This document shows positions 1 to 8,210 of a stretch of 64,000 bases of DNA, piece after piece. The notes under the pieces are model-generated. The model searched no databases and had not been told where the DNA came from. It saw only the letters and a program-made list of their open reading frames with translations. The DNA is from Gammaproteobacteria bacterium (lineage in GTDB: Bacteria; Pseudomonadota; Gammaproteobacteria; Pseudomonadales; Azotimanducaceae). The DNA lies in the NCBI GenBank assembly GCA_007694905.1, contig REEU01000152.1:42907-106906 (forward strand). Reading direction: 5' to 3'. The translations under genes and the position numbers were made by a program. Every line of letters begins with the position of its first letter. The first letter of the stretch is position 1.

Positions 1-280
1 CGCCCCAGACGATGTCGCCGGGACTGAAGGCGTCTGACTTCGACGCCACCACCTCTCCGATGCCACCGCTGGCCATCACCTGTCCGGCCTCGATGGCATC
101 CCGATAGGTGGCACCCTGCATCCAGGCCCGGTTCGCGGCGTCCTGGGACAGCAGCAGCGTGCGCACCAGCAACTGGCCCGGCCCGGGATCGGTCACGTCC
201 ACTTCGTCGGTGGTGAAACATTCGGTGGTCAGATTGCCCTTGGGCAGCTCCCTGATCAGGATGCGTCGATTTCGGGTCAT
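1..280 (-). CDS. NADP-dependent oxidoreductase (MDR family), N-terminal part
   Basis: Runs off the left edge of the window, so only about 93 N-terminal residues are present. They read MTRNRRILIRELPKGNLTTE and continue with a GroES-like segment (DPGPGQLLVRTLLLSQDAANR, then GEVVASKSDAFSPGDIVWG) typical of the zinc-independent medium-chain dehydrogenase/reductase group related to CurA and leukotriene-B4 dehydrogenases. These use NADPH to reduce activated double bonds or carbonyls in the cytoplasm. A GGAGAG ribosome-binding site lies just before the ATG at 280. The catalytic and nucleotide-binding half is outside the window, so substrate cannot be judged. Confidence 0.8.
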   Translation of the reverse strand, partial: MTRNRRILIRELPKGNLTTECFTTDEVDVTDPGPGQLLVRTLLLSQDAANRAWMQGATYRDAIEAGQVMASGGIGEVVASKSDAFSPGDIVWG

Positions 281-406
281 GAGTTCTCTCCTTGAATGAT
301 GGGATGGGCCGCGTGTACGACGCCACGGCTGGGGTGGCGTCCATTAGGGGGGTGTTGATCAATTCCTTAGCGTGGAGGATGAGATCCTCGGTTGCGAGCG
401 CCGGGC

Positions 407-1447
407 TCATTCGAGCAACCCCGGAATCTGCTCGCGCTCGAACGCCTCCTCGAACGCATCGCCGAGACGGCGGGACGCATCTGCCGCCTCACACCAGACC
501 TGCTGACAGGCAGCGAGCCCGAGCCGTTTCGGATCATTGCGATCGGGCACCTTCCCACCGGGAAGGGACGCAACGAAGGTCGGACTCGGCGCCATCACCA
601 GCAGGTTGTCGATGGCGCCGGGCAGAATCCGTCGCCCCCGGAATGGTTTGTCGAACCAGCCGGGGACAAGATGCGGATAAAAATGAGGATAGAGGACGAA
701 GTTCCGGGCCGACAGCGCCCCGTCAAAGTGGTAGTCGATGATGCCGCCATCGACGCCAAAGCCGGCCTCGCCGGGCACCAGATCCGGGACCGGACGGACG
801 AACCCCGGAATGGCCCCACTCGCGCGCAGCGCGGCCGCCATGTTCACTTCCGTCAGCGCCACGTGTCGTGCCGGCCAGTCCTCCCAGGGCGAAGGCTGGG
901 CACTGCTCAGCACCAGCCGTTCCGGACCGTAACGCAACAGCATGCGACGGGACAACGCGTTCGCGCCCGCCGCGAGCCCGAGACCCGCGAGCGGCGGCAA
1001 CCAGCGCCGCCGCAGCCAGGCGACAACGACATGCAGTACGCCATGGGGACTGGCGAGAATCTCCGCGGCGCCGCGTTCCCCGAGCAGATCACGGCAGTAG
1101 CCCGCAAACACAGCGTTCATGTCCACCGGAGCGTCATCGAACACTTCGAAACGGGTATAGCTCGCAAGCAGGCGATCCAGCGCCGCGGCTGGATCGAGCT
1201 GGGCGTAGGCGGCGAAGCGCCAGGCACCGATGGAGGCCCCAACGAGATCGTAGCGGCGCCCCGCCGCGGCCAGCCGCGGCGCCAGCGCCCGGTCGAGACC
1301 GTAGAGCACGAGCCATTTGGGCCCGCCGGCAGCGCCGATCAGCGTCGGGTAGTCCTCGAGACGGAAGCCCTCCCGCAGAATGTGTTCCCGGACGCGCCGC
1401 CCGGCGAGGAAACGCAGCGGCGACGCTGGTGTCTTCCCAGCCGTCAT
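407..1447 (-). CDS. Patatin-like phospholipase family protein
   Basis: 346 residues. A glycine-rich oxyanion segment (GAAGGPKW, about residue 38), a GASIG nucleophile elbow (about residue 71) and a DGGIIDY motif (about residue 234) are the Ser-Asp dyad landmarks of patatin-like acyl hydrolases, which cleave acyl chains from lipids. No signal peptide is visible, so it probably acts in the cytoplasm or at the inner membrane. Its ATG overlaps the stop codon of the upstream isoaspartyl peptidase by 4 bases (ATGA), implying co-translation. The real lipid substrate is unknown. Confidence 0.85.
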   Translation of the reverse strand: MTAGKTPASPLRFLAGRRVREHILREGFRLEDYPTLIGAAGGPKWLVLYGLDRALAPRLAAAGRRYDLVGASIGAWRFAAYAQLDPAAALDRLLASYTRFEVFDDAPVDMNAVFAGYCRDLLGERGAAEILASPHGVLHVVVAWLRRRWLPPLAGLGLAAGANALSRRMLLRYGPERLVLSSAQPSPWEDWPARHVALTEVNMAAALRASGAIPGFVRPVPDLVPGEAGFGVDGGIIDYHFDGALSARNFVLYPHFYPHLVPGWFDKPFRGRRILPGAIDNLLVMAPSPTFVASLPGGKVPDRNDPKRLGLAACQQVWCEAADASRRLGDAFEEAFEREQIPGLLE

Positions 1448-2475
1448 CGACCGAAGATGGCCACCAGCGGCTCTTCACCGGCGCGGACCGATGCCCGGTA
1501 CATGCCCGGCGTGTTCATCTCCAGCACCACGTTGCCGCGATGGTCGACGGCGATGACCCCGCCGGTGCCGCCCATGGGCAGCAGCTGGTCATGCACGACC
1601 CGCCTCGCAGCAGAAGCCAGATCCAGACCCGCATGCTCCATCAGAGCGCAGACTTCCCGCGCCACGGTACGGCGGATGAAGTACTCGCCGTGGCCTGTGG
1701 CCGAGACCGCGCAGGATGCATTGCTGGCGAAAGTGCCCGCGCCGATGAGCGGAGAGTCGCCCACCCTGCCCCAGCGCTTGTTCGTCATGCCGCCGGTTGA
1801 GGTGCCTGCTGCCAGATTCCCGTCCGCGTCCAGGGCCACCGCACCGACGGTACCGAGGTTGTCACCGTCGTCATGATCGAGTCGGACCCGGTCCGCCTCG
1901 AGGGCGCGTTCGAGCTGCTGCCGGCGACGATCCGTGCGGAACCAGCTGTTGTCCATCAATTCCAGATCCATCTCGGCGGCGAAGCGGTCGGCACCGATGC
2001 CGGCCAGCAGCACATGCGGCGACCGTTCCATGACCGCTCTTGCGGCCAGGATGGGATTCCGCACCCGGGTCACGCCCGCCACTGCACCCGCTTCGAGGTC
2101 CTCGCCGCGCATCAGCGAAGCATCGAGTTCCACCGTGCCCTCATGTGTCAGCACGGCGCCGCGGCCGGCATTGAACAGCTCCGAGTCCTCCATCACGACG
2201 ATGGCAGCGATCACGGCATCCACAGCCGAGCCACCCTGATCGAGGAGGCGCTCACCTGCGGCCAGCGCTTCTTCGAGCGCGTTCAGATAGGCCGCTTCCG
2301 TGGCCGCGTCGAGGCTGCCCCGCTCGATCACGCCGGCACCGCCGTGAATCGCGAGGGCATAGCGCGGTCGTTCCGTTGCCGACGCGTCGCCTTCCGACGC
2401 GGCGCCGGTTTCGCCGCAGGCTGTCATGGTCAGTGCTCCCAGGGCCAAAGCCAGGCTGGAAAGGAAGGATCGCAT
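1444..2475 (-). CDS. Isoaspartyl peptidase / L-asparaginase (Ntn-hydrolase), predicted lipoprotein
   Basis: 343 residues from the ATG at 2475, chosen because it starts a lipoprotein signal (MRSFLSSLALALGALTMTAC, lipobox TMTAC) and has a GGAG site upstream; a longer frame to 2553 adds an unlikely Arg-rich extension. The mature part opens with IHGGAGV, has the autocleavage region GDNLGTVGAVALD (Thr after Gly is the expected N-terminal nucleophile of the beta subunit) and the TSTGGM and GAGTFA motifs of plant-type asparaginases. It would hydrolyse isoaspartyl dipeptides and asparagine, here in the periplasm. Translationally coupled to the patatin gene. Confidence 0.88.
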   Translation of the reverse strand: MRSFLSSLALALGALTMTACGETGAASEGDASATERPRYALAIHGGAGVIERGSLDAATEAAYLNALEEALAAGERLLDQGGSAVDAVIAAIVVMEDSELFNAGRGAVLTHEGTVELDASLMRGEDLEAGAVAGVTRVRNPILAARAVMERSPHVLLAGIGADRFAAEMDLELMDNSWFRTDRRRQQLERALEADRVRLDHDDGDNLGTVGAVALDADGNLAAGTSTGGMTNKRWGRVGDSPLIGAGTFASNASCAVSATGHGEYFIRRTVAREVCALMEHAGLDLASAARRVVHDQLLPMGGTGGVIAVDHRGNVVLEMNTPGMYRASVRAGEEPLVAIFGR

Positions 2476-2656
2476 CAGTGCTACTCCGGTTCTCACACAG
2501 TGACGGAGGCCAAGCATCGCCTCCCTGGCGCGTCCGGTCCACAAGGCCGGCACAGGGCCGGAACCGCTTGGCCCGGCAACAGATCGTACTTTGGCATCCG
2601 TCCCCGATCACGGCATCATACGCGGCCTGCTCATCCAGCCAGTGACGAGGACAGCC

Positions 2657-3067
2657 GTGAGCGAAATGCGAACCGAAGATATCAGCATGCAGGTGGACGA
2701 CCTCTACCGGGAGGAGCAGTTCACGGACCGCCGGGTCGGGTCCATCCAGCGCCTGACACCGGTGACTGCCGACGGCAGCGACGACCCGGATCGGCCCGTG
2801 CTCTACGTCGGCCAGGCGTCCCTGATGACGCCCGCCGGCGCCCTGCCGATCAACTTCGAGATCGAGGCGAACAGCCTCGGCGATGCAGCAGCCAAGTTCG
2901 GCGGCGAGGCCCAGAAGGCCGTTGCCGAGGCCATCGAGCAGCTTCAGGAAATGCGCCGCGAGGCCGCATCCGGGATCGTGGTCCCTGGACAGGGCGGCGG
3001 CGGTGGCGGCATGCCCCCTGGAATGGGCGGTGGCGGGCCTCGCGGCGGCGGCATTCAGCTGCGCTGA
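2657..3067 (+). CDS. Conserved hypothetical protein with Gly-rich tail
   Basis: About 136 residues if translation begins at the GTG at 2657, which has GAGG a few bases upstream; the ATG at 2666 is an alternative. The N-terminal half (DDLYREEQFTDRRVGSIQRL) is charged, the middle contains a strand-rich segment ending in an amphipathic helix (FGGEAQKAVAEAIEQLQEM), and the C-terminus is a disordered Gly/Pro/Met-rich stretch (residues about 108-132). No signal peptide. I do not recognise a named function. It is divergent from the peptidase pair and lies 120 bases before lon, so a link to protein quality control is possible but only by position. Confidence 0.7.
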   Translation: MSEMRTEDISMQVDDLYREEQFTDRRVGSIQRLTPVTADGSDDPDRPVLYVGQASLMTPAGALPINFEIEANSLGDAAAKFGGEAQKAVAEAIEQLQEMRREAASGIVVPGQGGGGGGMPPGMGGGGPRGGGIQLR

Positions 3068-3087
3068 AGTGCGCTGCAACGGGTCGC

Positions 3088-3116
3088 GTTGAATTGTCGC
3101 ATCCGGGGCCCCATTT
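3088..3116 (+). promoter_or_regulatory. Probable sigma-32 (heat-shock) promoter of lon
   Basis: GTTGAA (3088-3093), 15 bases, then CCCCATTT (3109-3116). The -10 is a perfect match to the sigma-32 consensus CCCCATnT and the -35 differs from CTTGAA by one base. It lies about 70 bases before the lon start codon, the expected place for a heat-shock promoter. Confidence 0.65.
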
Positions 3117-3188
3117 CCCCTCGTGAGCAGCCCCGGACGGATTCCGGGGGGCCGCCACAGGTGCTTGAGTCCTGCCTCGGAGTGATGC

Positions 3189-5519
3189 ATGTCCCGTCCC
3201 CTTCCCATCCTGCCGTTGAAGAACACGGTGGTGTTCCCGCATCTCGCCGTGCCCCTGGCGGTCGGGCGCGCGCGTTCCCTGGCGGCCATCGACGCGGCCG
3301 AGTCCCTGGCCGCCAGCGACCCGGATTCGCCCCAGCTCATCTGCGTGGCTCAGCGCAGCGGCGACGTGGAAGACGTTGGCAGCGACGACATCTACTCCAT
3401 CGGCACGCTGGTCAGCATCCGACGGGTGGAGCGCGGTGACGGCGGCGCCCAGGTCCTGGTCCAGGGCGAGGGACGCGTCCGACTGACGCACATCGACAAT
3501 GACGGCCCCTTCCTTGCCGCCCGACCCGAACCGCTGGACCTGCCCGGAGGCCATAGCCCGGAAACCGACGCCCTGATCCGCGAGAACCACGACCTCGCCC
3601 GCCAGATCGCGAACGTCATCGATCCCCGCGGCGGCGATCAGATGTTCCAGCAGCTCGTGCTGTCCATCCGGGATCCGCTCGCCCAGCACTACCGCATGGC
3701 GTCCCTGGCCAACCTCGATATGGCGCGGCAGCAGAGTGTGCTCGAAGCTGACTCCCTCGTGGACGTGCTGAAAATCATGCATGAGGTGCTCGGCCACGAA
3801 CTCGAGGTCAACCGGCTGCGCCGGGAAATCGCCGACAAGGCGTCCCATGACATCGAGCGGCAGCAACGCGAAGCGATGCTTCGACAGCAGAAGCAGACCA
3901 TCGAGGAGGCGCTCGGCGACCATGACGGCGACGATCTGGAAATGCTGCGCGAACAGCTGGCGAAGGCGGATCTGCCTGAAATTGCGCAGCGCGAGGCGGA
4001 TCGTGAGCTGAAACGTCTCGGCCGCACCAACGCCCAGTCGCCCGACTACCAGATGACACGCAGCTATCTGGAGCTGCTCGCGGAACTGCCCTGGACGACC
4101 GTCACCACCGATGACCTTGATCTGGTGCACGCCCGCAAGGTGCTCGACGAGGACCACTACGGTTTGGAGGACGTCAAGGAACGGATCCTGGAATTCCTCG
4201 CGGTGATGCGCATGAATCCGGCTGCGAAGGCGCCCATCCTCTGTTTCGTGGGCCCGCCGGGCGTTGGCAAGACCTCCCTAGGCCAATCCATCGCCCGCGC
4301 CATCGGACGCCAGTTCGAGCGCCTCGCCCTCGGCGGCCTGCACGACGAAGCGGAGCTCCGCGGGCATCGCCGCACCTACATCGGCGCCATGCCAGGTCGC
4401 ATTCTGCAGGCCCTGCGCCGGGCGGAGGTGGCCAATCCGCTGCTGATGCTCGATGAAGTGGACAAGCTCGGACGGGACTTCCGCGGCGATCCCTCGGCCG
4501 CCCTTATGGAGGTGCTCGACCCGGCCCAGAACGGCGAATTCCGGGACAACTACCTCAACCTGCCCTTCGATCTGTCAAAGGTGTTCTTCATCACGACAGC
4601 GAACAGCCTCGACGGCATTCCGCGGCCACTACTGGATCGCATGGAGGTCATACGACTCGCCGGCTACTCGGACGCGGAGAAGGTGAAGATCGCCGAGCGC
4701 TACCTGCTGCCACGCCAGCACAGCGAAGCGGGCCTGGAGCCTCGGCAGCTGGAACTCGAGGATGGCGTGCTCGAGGCCGTGATCGCGCGCTACACGCGGG
4801 AAGCTGGCGTGCGCGAGTTGGAGCGGGCGCTCGGGCGCATGGCTCGCAAGACCGCCCGCCGCATCCTTGAAGGCTCCGAGTCCCAGCGCATCACCCGCGA
4901 CGACCTCGCGGATCTCCTCGGACCCGAGCGTTTCTTTCCCGAGCAGGCGCGACGCGCCATGCCTGCAGGCGTCGCTGCGGGGCTGGCCTGGACCGAGGCC
5001 GGCGGTGACGTGCTGTATGTGGAAACCGCGTTGATTCCCAAGGACGAGAAGCTGACGCTCACAGGCCAGCTCGGAGACGTCATGCAGGAATCAGCGCGAA
5101 CGGCACGCAGCTGGCTCTGGTCGGCAGCGGACTGCCTCGGCATCGAGCAGCGCCGGATCGCCGAGAATGGTGTCCACGTCCACGTGCCCGCCGGCGCGGT
5201 TCCCAAGGACGGCCCGTCCGCCGGCGTCACCATGGTGGCCGCCCTGGCTAGCCTGTATTCAGGCAAGTCGGTGCAGGCCAATCTGGCGATGACTGGAGAG
5301 ATCACACTCTCCGGCCTGGTACTGCCGGTGGGCGGCGTCAAGGAGAAGCTGCTGGCGGCGCATCGGGCCGGCATGAAGCGGGTAATCCTGCCCAAGGACA
5401 ACGCCAGCGACCTGGCCAAGCTGCCCCCAGAAGTCACCGCGGCCATGGAGACCATCCTGGTGGAACGCATCGAGCAGGTGCTCGAGCACGCCCTCCCCGA
5501 TCTGGCCGTCTCCTGGTAA
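3189..5519 (+). CDS. lon: ATP-dependent protease La (LonA)
   Basis: 776 residues, close to the 784 of E. coli Lon. N-terminal substrate-recognition domain begins LPILPLKNTVVFP, followed by a coiled-coil region (about 190-270), the AAA+ module with Walker A GPPGVGKTS (about residue 354), Walker B LLMLDEVDKL, and the C-terminal peptidase domain with the catalytic Ser in PKDGPSAGVTM and the catalytic Lys in GGVKEKLLAAHRAG. It degrades misfolded and regulatory proteins in the cytoplasm. Preceded by a sigma-32-like promoter, consistent with heat induction. All key residues are present. Confidence 0.97.
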   Translation: MSRPLPILPLKNTVVFPHLAVPLAVGRARSLAAIDAAESLAASDPDSPQLICVAQRSGDVEDVGSDDIYSIGTLVSIRRVERGDGGAQVLVQGEGRVRLTHIDNDGPFLAARPEPLDLPGGHSPETDALIRENHDLARQIANVIDPRGGDQMFQQLVLSIRDPLAQHYRMASLANLDMARQQSVLEADSLVDVLKIMHEVLGHELEVNRLRREIADKASHDIERQQREAMLRQQKQTIEEALGDHDGDDLEMLREQLAKADLPEIAQREADRELKRLGRTNAQSPDYQMTRSYLELLAELPWTTVTTDDLDLVHARKVLDEDHYGLEDVKERILEFLAVMRMNPAAKAPILCFVGPPGVGKTSLGQSIARAIGRQFERLALGGLHDEAELRGHRRTYIGAMPGRILQALRRAEVANPLLMLDEVDKLGRDFRGDPSAALMEVLDPAQNGEFRDNYLNLPFDLSKVFFITTANSLDGIPRPLLDRMEVIRLAGYSDAEKVKIAERYLLPRQHSEAGLEPRQLELEDGVLEAVIARYTREAGVRELERALGRMARKTARRILEGSESQRITRDDLADLLGPERFFPEQARRAMPAGVAAGLAWTEAGGDVLYVETALIPKDEKLTLTGQLGDVMQESARTARSWLWSAADCLGIEQRRIAENGVHVHVPAGAVPKDGPSAGVTMVAALASLYSGKSVQANLAMTGEITLSGLVLPVGGVKEKLLAAHRAGMKRVILPKDNASDLAKLPPEVTAAMETILVERIEQVLEHALPDLAVSW

Positions 5520-5563
5520 ACGTTCGAAGGTGGCCATGGAAACATCGCAATGGCCGAGCATTC

Positions 5564-6043
5564 GTGCGCAAACGCCAGCAACACGGCTGGCAGCCGCAGG
5601 ATCTCGCGGGCGGGATCTTCGAGGCCATGAGCGAACTGGCGGAACTCGACTTTCTGTCAGCCTGGCGGGAACGGTTGTTCGACGAGGCCCACGCGAGGGC
5701 ACTGACGCAGGGCCTGCCGGAGCAGGTGGACGCGCATCCGACCCGGCAGGAGGACATGAGCCGCGAGGACTGCATAGTCTGGCTCAACGTTCTGACCCGC
5801 TCTCCCGGCCGGACCCTTTCCTACCGGCCGCCCCTGCCCTGGCGGCCGGGACGCCACGAGTCACCACCTGACACCATCACCCCTCGCCATCAGCTCGGCG
5901 CGCGACTTCGCGGGTCAGGCGCCAGAAGCGATCCTGACCCCAGCAATGCCAGGTCCCCGCTGCCGGATCAGGCCCGGTCACGCGAAAGCTGGGCACGCCC
6001 CACAACTCCGTGTCGTAGAGTGCCTGCCGGTTGCCCTCGATGA
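5564..6043 (+). CDS. Small hypothetical protein downstream of lon
   Basis: A GTG at 5564 opens a 159-codon frame; the ATG at 5627 is an alternative start. Codons 1 to about 100 have strongly GC-biased third positions like neighbouring real genes, and the peptide is helical and acidic (for example AMSELAELDFLSAWRERLF), which supports coding. The last roughly 55 codons run antisense through the end of the convergent DsbA-fold gene and are Arg/Pro/Ser-rich, so the true C-terminus may lie near 5870, perhaps after a frameshift. No family recognised. Otherwise the 357 bases between lon and the next gene would be empty. Confidence 0.45.
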   Translation: MRKRQQHGWQPQDLAGGIFEAMSELAELDFLSAWRERLFDEAHARALTQGLPEQVDAHPTRQEDMSREDCIVWLNVLTRSPGRTLSYRPPLPWRPGRHESPPDTITPRHQLGARLRGSGARSDPDPSNARSPLPDQARSRESWARPTTPCRRVPAGCPR

Positions 6044-7208
6044 TCTCGCGCCAGTCACGCTTTCGCAGCTCCCGACGCGCCTCGACCCAGGACAGATTGC
6101 AGCGTTCCACGACCCGCGCGAGGCCGCGATCACTGCCGAGATCGATGCCGTCTGCCCAGGCGCCTTCGACGCAGGACAGCAGATAGCGCGACCCGCAGCC
6201 GCGGGACTCTGCCCAGGGCCACAGCGCGAGCGCTCGCTCCGCCGGTTCTCCGATCGGGTCGGTCAGCCGTCCGAAGCGGACTCCGGCGCGATCCGCCTCA
6301 CGGGTCGTGTCCGCCAGAATGTAGAAGCCTTTGGCGCGGGACAGCGGGACGCCGCGCATGACCATGGGCAGAACGGGGCGCAGCTCGAGTTGCACGCCCG
6401 TGGCGTCCGCCCATTCCACCACGCGACGCAGCACGATCGCGGTGTAGGGCGAACGAACCGAGGCGAAGCACTCCACCCGGATCCGGGCCGCATCACGACG
6501 ACTGCGCGGCGACTGCAGCGACGGCCGCGGCATGACAGGCGGGTTTGCACCGACGGCGGCACCCAGCGCGGCGAGGCGCGCCTCCAAGTGCAGCAGTCGA
6601 TCCACACCCCAATACCACTCACCTCCGAAGTGGAACATGCCGGCCGCATAGTGTCCCAGCCGCCGCCGGCGCGCCTCTCCGAGTTCTTCCCGCGCCTGCG
6701 CGATGCTGTCAGTGTCCGCCCCGTGGCGCGCCGCGATCTCATCGAGGCCGGCCGAATCACCGCTCCACAGTGCCTGCCCCACAGCCGTCGCGAGTTCCGG
6801 CAGCGAGGCTCGGTCAAGCGCGGCAGAGAGGATAGCGCGCGCCTTGCTCACCTGATCCGCAGGCGGCTGAGCGCCTGGATCCTCGAACTTAAGGCCGTAG
6901 TGCGGCGCCACGTCCGCTGCATCACGGCGGGCCCAGTTGCGATAGGTCTCAGGGCTCGGGTTTTCAGTCAAAGCCGGCGGCCGCACCAGATGGATCACAA
7001 GATCAATGGCATAGGCGCTGCGCAGGCCCGCGAGACACTGCACGGCGAGATGGGAATGCGGATCGTCCACCTGGTGGAAAAATTCCAGCACCCGCCGGCC
7101 GCCGCGAACGCGATGCTCAACGGCGGACGGCAGCTGCCGGAGCTCGCGCCAGGTCCGCGAAGCCACCCCACGGGCGACCAGCGAACCCAGCAAGCGTTGG
7201 AACTGCAT
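5877..7208 (-). CDS. Tandem DsbA-fold (HCCA isomerase-like) protein
   Basis: 443 residues made of two thioredoxin/DsbA-fold halves. The first begins LEFFHQVDDPHSHLAV (about residue 42), the second CFASVRSPYTAIVL (about residue 247); both resemble the FxxxxSPYxxL opening of 2-hydroxychromene-2-carboxylate isomerases, where a Ser replaces the CxxC redox pair. The C-terminal half ends with the cis-Pro loop LWGVPSFRV. These enzymes are GSH-dependent isomerases or transferases in aromatic catabolism; the duplicated form has no assigned reaction. No signal peptide, so cytoplasmic. Six bases separate it from the small gene upstream, which suggests an operon. Confidence 0.75.
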   Translation of the reverse strand: MQFQRLLGSLVARGVASRTWRELRQLPSAVEHRVRGGRRVLEFFHQVDDPHSHLAVQCLAGLRSAYAIDLVIHLVRPPALTENPSPETYRNWARRDAADVAPHYGLKFEDPGAQPPADQVSKARAILSAALDRASLPELATAVGQALWSGDSAGLDEIAARHGADTDSIAQAREELGEARRRRLGHYAAGMFHFGGEWYWGVDRLLHLEARLAALGAAVGANPPVMPRPSLQSPRSRRDAARIRVECFASVRSPYTAIVLRRVVEWADATGVQLELRPVLPMVMRGVPLSRAKGFYILADTTREADRAGVRFGRLTDPIGEPAERALALWPWAESRGCGSRYLLSCVEGAWADGIDLGSDRGLARVVERCNLSWVEARRELRKRDWREIIEGNRQALYDTELWGVPSFRVTGPDPAAGTWHCWGQDRFWRLTREVARRADGEG

Positions 7209-7213
7209 CGGAA

Positions 7214-7510
7214 TCAGCTGCGGGAACCGCTGAAGCTCGAGGTTCCAAACGCACCGAGTTTGACGTTGCCGGCGATGGCGTCCCCATCTACCGTGGCATC
7301 GAACTCCAGCGTCATGGGCATGGGCTGGGTCATGCTGGCCTTCCAGCTCAGCTTGTTGCCGTCAGCTTTGCCATCCGTGAGCTCAAGCTTTCCCTGGGCA
7401 CCGGACATGGTCCCCGTCAGCGTGCCTCCATCCACGGCGATGTCCAGAACCCCTTTCTGCGCCCCCATGGGGGTATTCATCGTGACGTCCCACTTCCCCG
7501 TCGCGCTCAT
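7214..7510 (-). CDS. Small beta-rich hypothetical protein
   Basis: 98 residues from the ATG at 7510 (MSATGKWDVTMNTPMGAQKG), preferred over an ATG at 7552 because of the GGGGA upstream and the clean fold start. The sequence alternates short strands with Gly/Asp turns (DGGTLTGTMSG, LELTDGKADGNKLSWKA, GDAIAGNVKLGAFG), a lipocalin- or avidin-like strand pattern seen in a family of small uncharacterised proteins. No signal peptide or cysteine. Probably co-transcribed with the downstream DsbA-fold gene. No function assigned. Confidence 0.7.
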   Translation of the reverse strand: MSATGKWDVTMNTPMGAQKGVLDIAVDGGTLTGTMSGAQGKLELTDGKADGNKLSWKASMTQPMPMTLEFDATVDGDAIAGNVKLGAFGTSSFSGSRS

Positions 7511-7659
7511 GCTGCGTCCCCTTGTTCGACTCTGTTCATGATGGACGGCCATCCACCGCCCCCGGCGAGTATGGCACGCGTTCCAACGGCGACGAAGCCC
7601 GAAAGGCTGTCAGACCCGACGGTGTATCATCGCGGTCCAGCCACGGGCCCGCCAGGACG

Positions 7660-8202
7660 ATGCAACCCATGAAGGACGACGGACACCAGGCCGCCCCGGA
7701 TGCGGTCCGCGGCATGGGCCAGGGCATGCTGTGGGTGTTCTGGCTCCTGGTGCTGGCCGGGGGAACATGGCTGTTCTCGGGCTGGAACGAGAGCAGGGAA
7801 CGCGCCGGCCGAACGCCGGAGGCCCGCGTCACCGAGGAACTGATCGAGCTGCGGCTGCAACGCGATCGGTCCGGACACTATATGGCGGATGGCCTCATCG
7901 ACGGCGGTCCCGTGACCTTTCTCCTCGACACAGGAGCAACCACAGTCGTGGTGCCCGCCGACCAGGCAGCACGGCTCGGCCTGGAGCGCGGCATGCGCAT
8001 CCCTATCCGCACCGCCAGTGGCCGCGACCACGCCTGGCTGACCCGGATCGATCGTCTCGAGCTGGGCCCACTGGAGCTGCGCGATGTGGAAGGAGCCATT
8101 GCTCCCGGCCTGGAAGGCATGGTGCTGCTCGGCATGAGCGCCCTGTCCCGGATGGAGATGAGCCAGCGCGACGGTGTGCTCATTCTCACCCAGCGTCGCT
8201 GA
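7660..8202 (+). CDS. Membrane-anchored retropepsin-like aspartic protease
   Basis: 180 residues if the ATG at 7660 is used; 7669 is also possible, and the upstream frame is a poor Arg/Ser-rich sequence. One membrane segment (MLWVFWLLVLAGGTWLFSGW) is followed by a single retropepsin domain with the catalytic triad FLLDTGATTVVVP, a flap region around ASGRDHAWLT and the C-terminal LLGMSAL motif. This is the bacterial TIGR02281-like clan AA family, which must dimerise to form an active site, probably in the periplasm. Natural substrate unknown. Divergent from the small beta-rich gene. Confidence 0.82.
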   Translation: MQPMKDDGHQAAPDAVRGMGQGMLWVFWLLVLAGGTWLFSGWNESRERAGRTPEARVTEELIELRLQRDRSGHYMADGLIDGGPVTFLLDTGATTVVVPADQAARLGLERGMRIPIRTASGRDHAWLTRIDRLELGPLELRDVEGAIAPGLEGMVLLGMSALSRMEMSQRDGVLILTQRR

Positions 8203-8210
8203 CTTCAGTT

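Noticed and set aside
392..1876. Long plus-strand open frame of 494 codons opposite the patatin and peptidase genes
   Set aside because: Arg/Pro/His-rich without family motifs; it is the GC-driven antisense of two clear genes.
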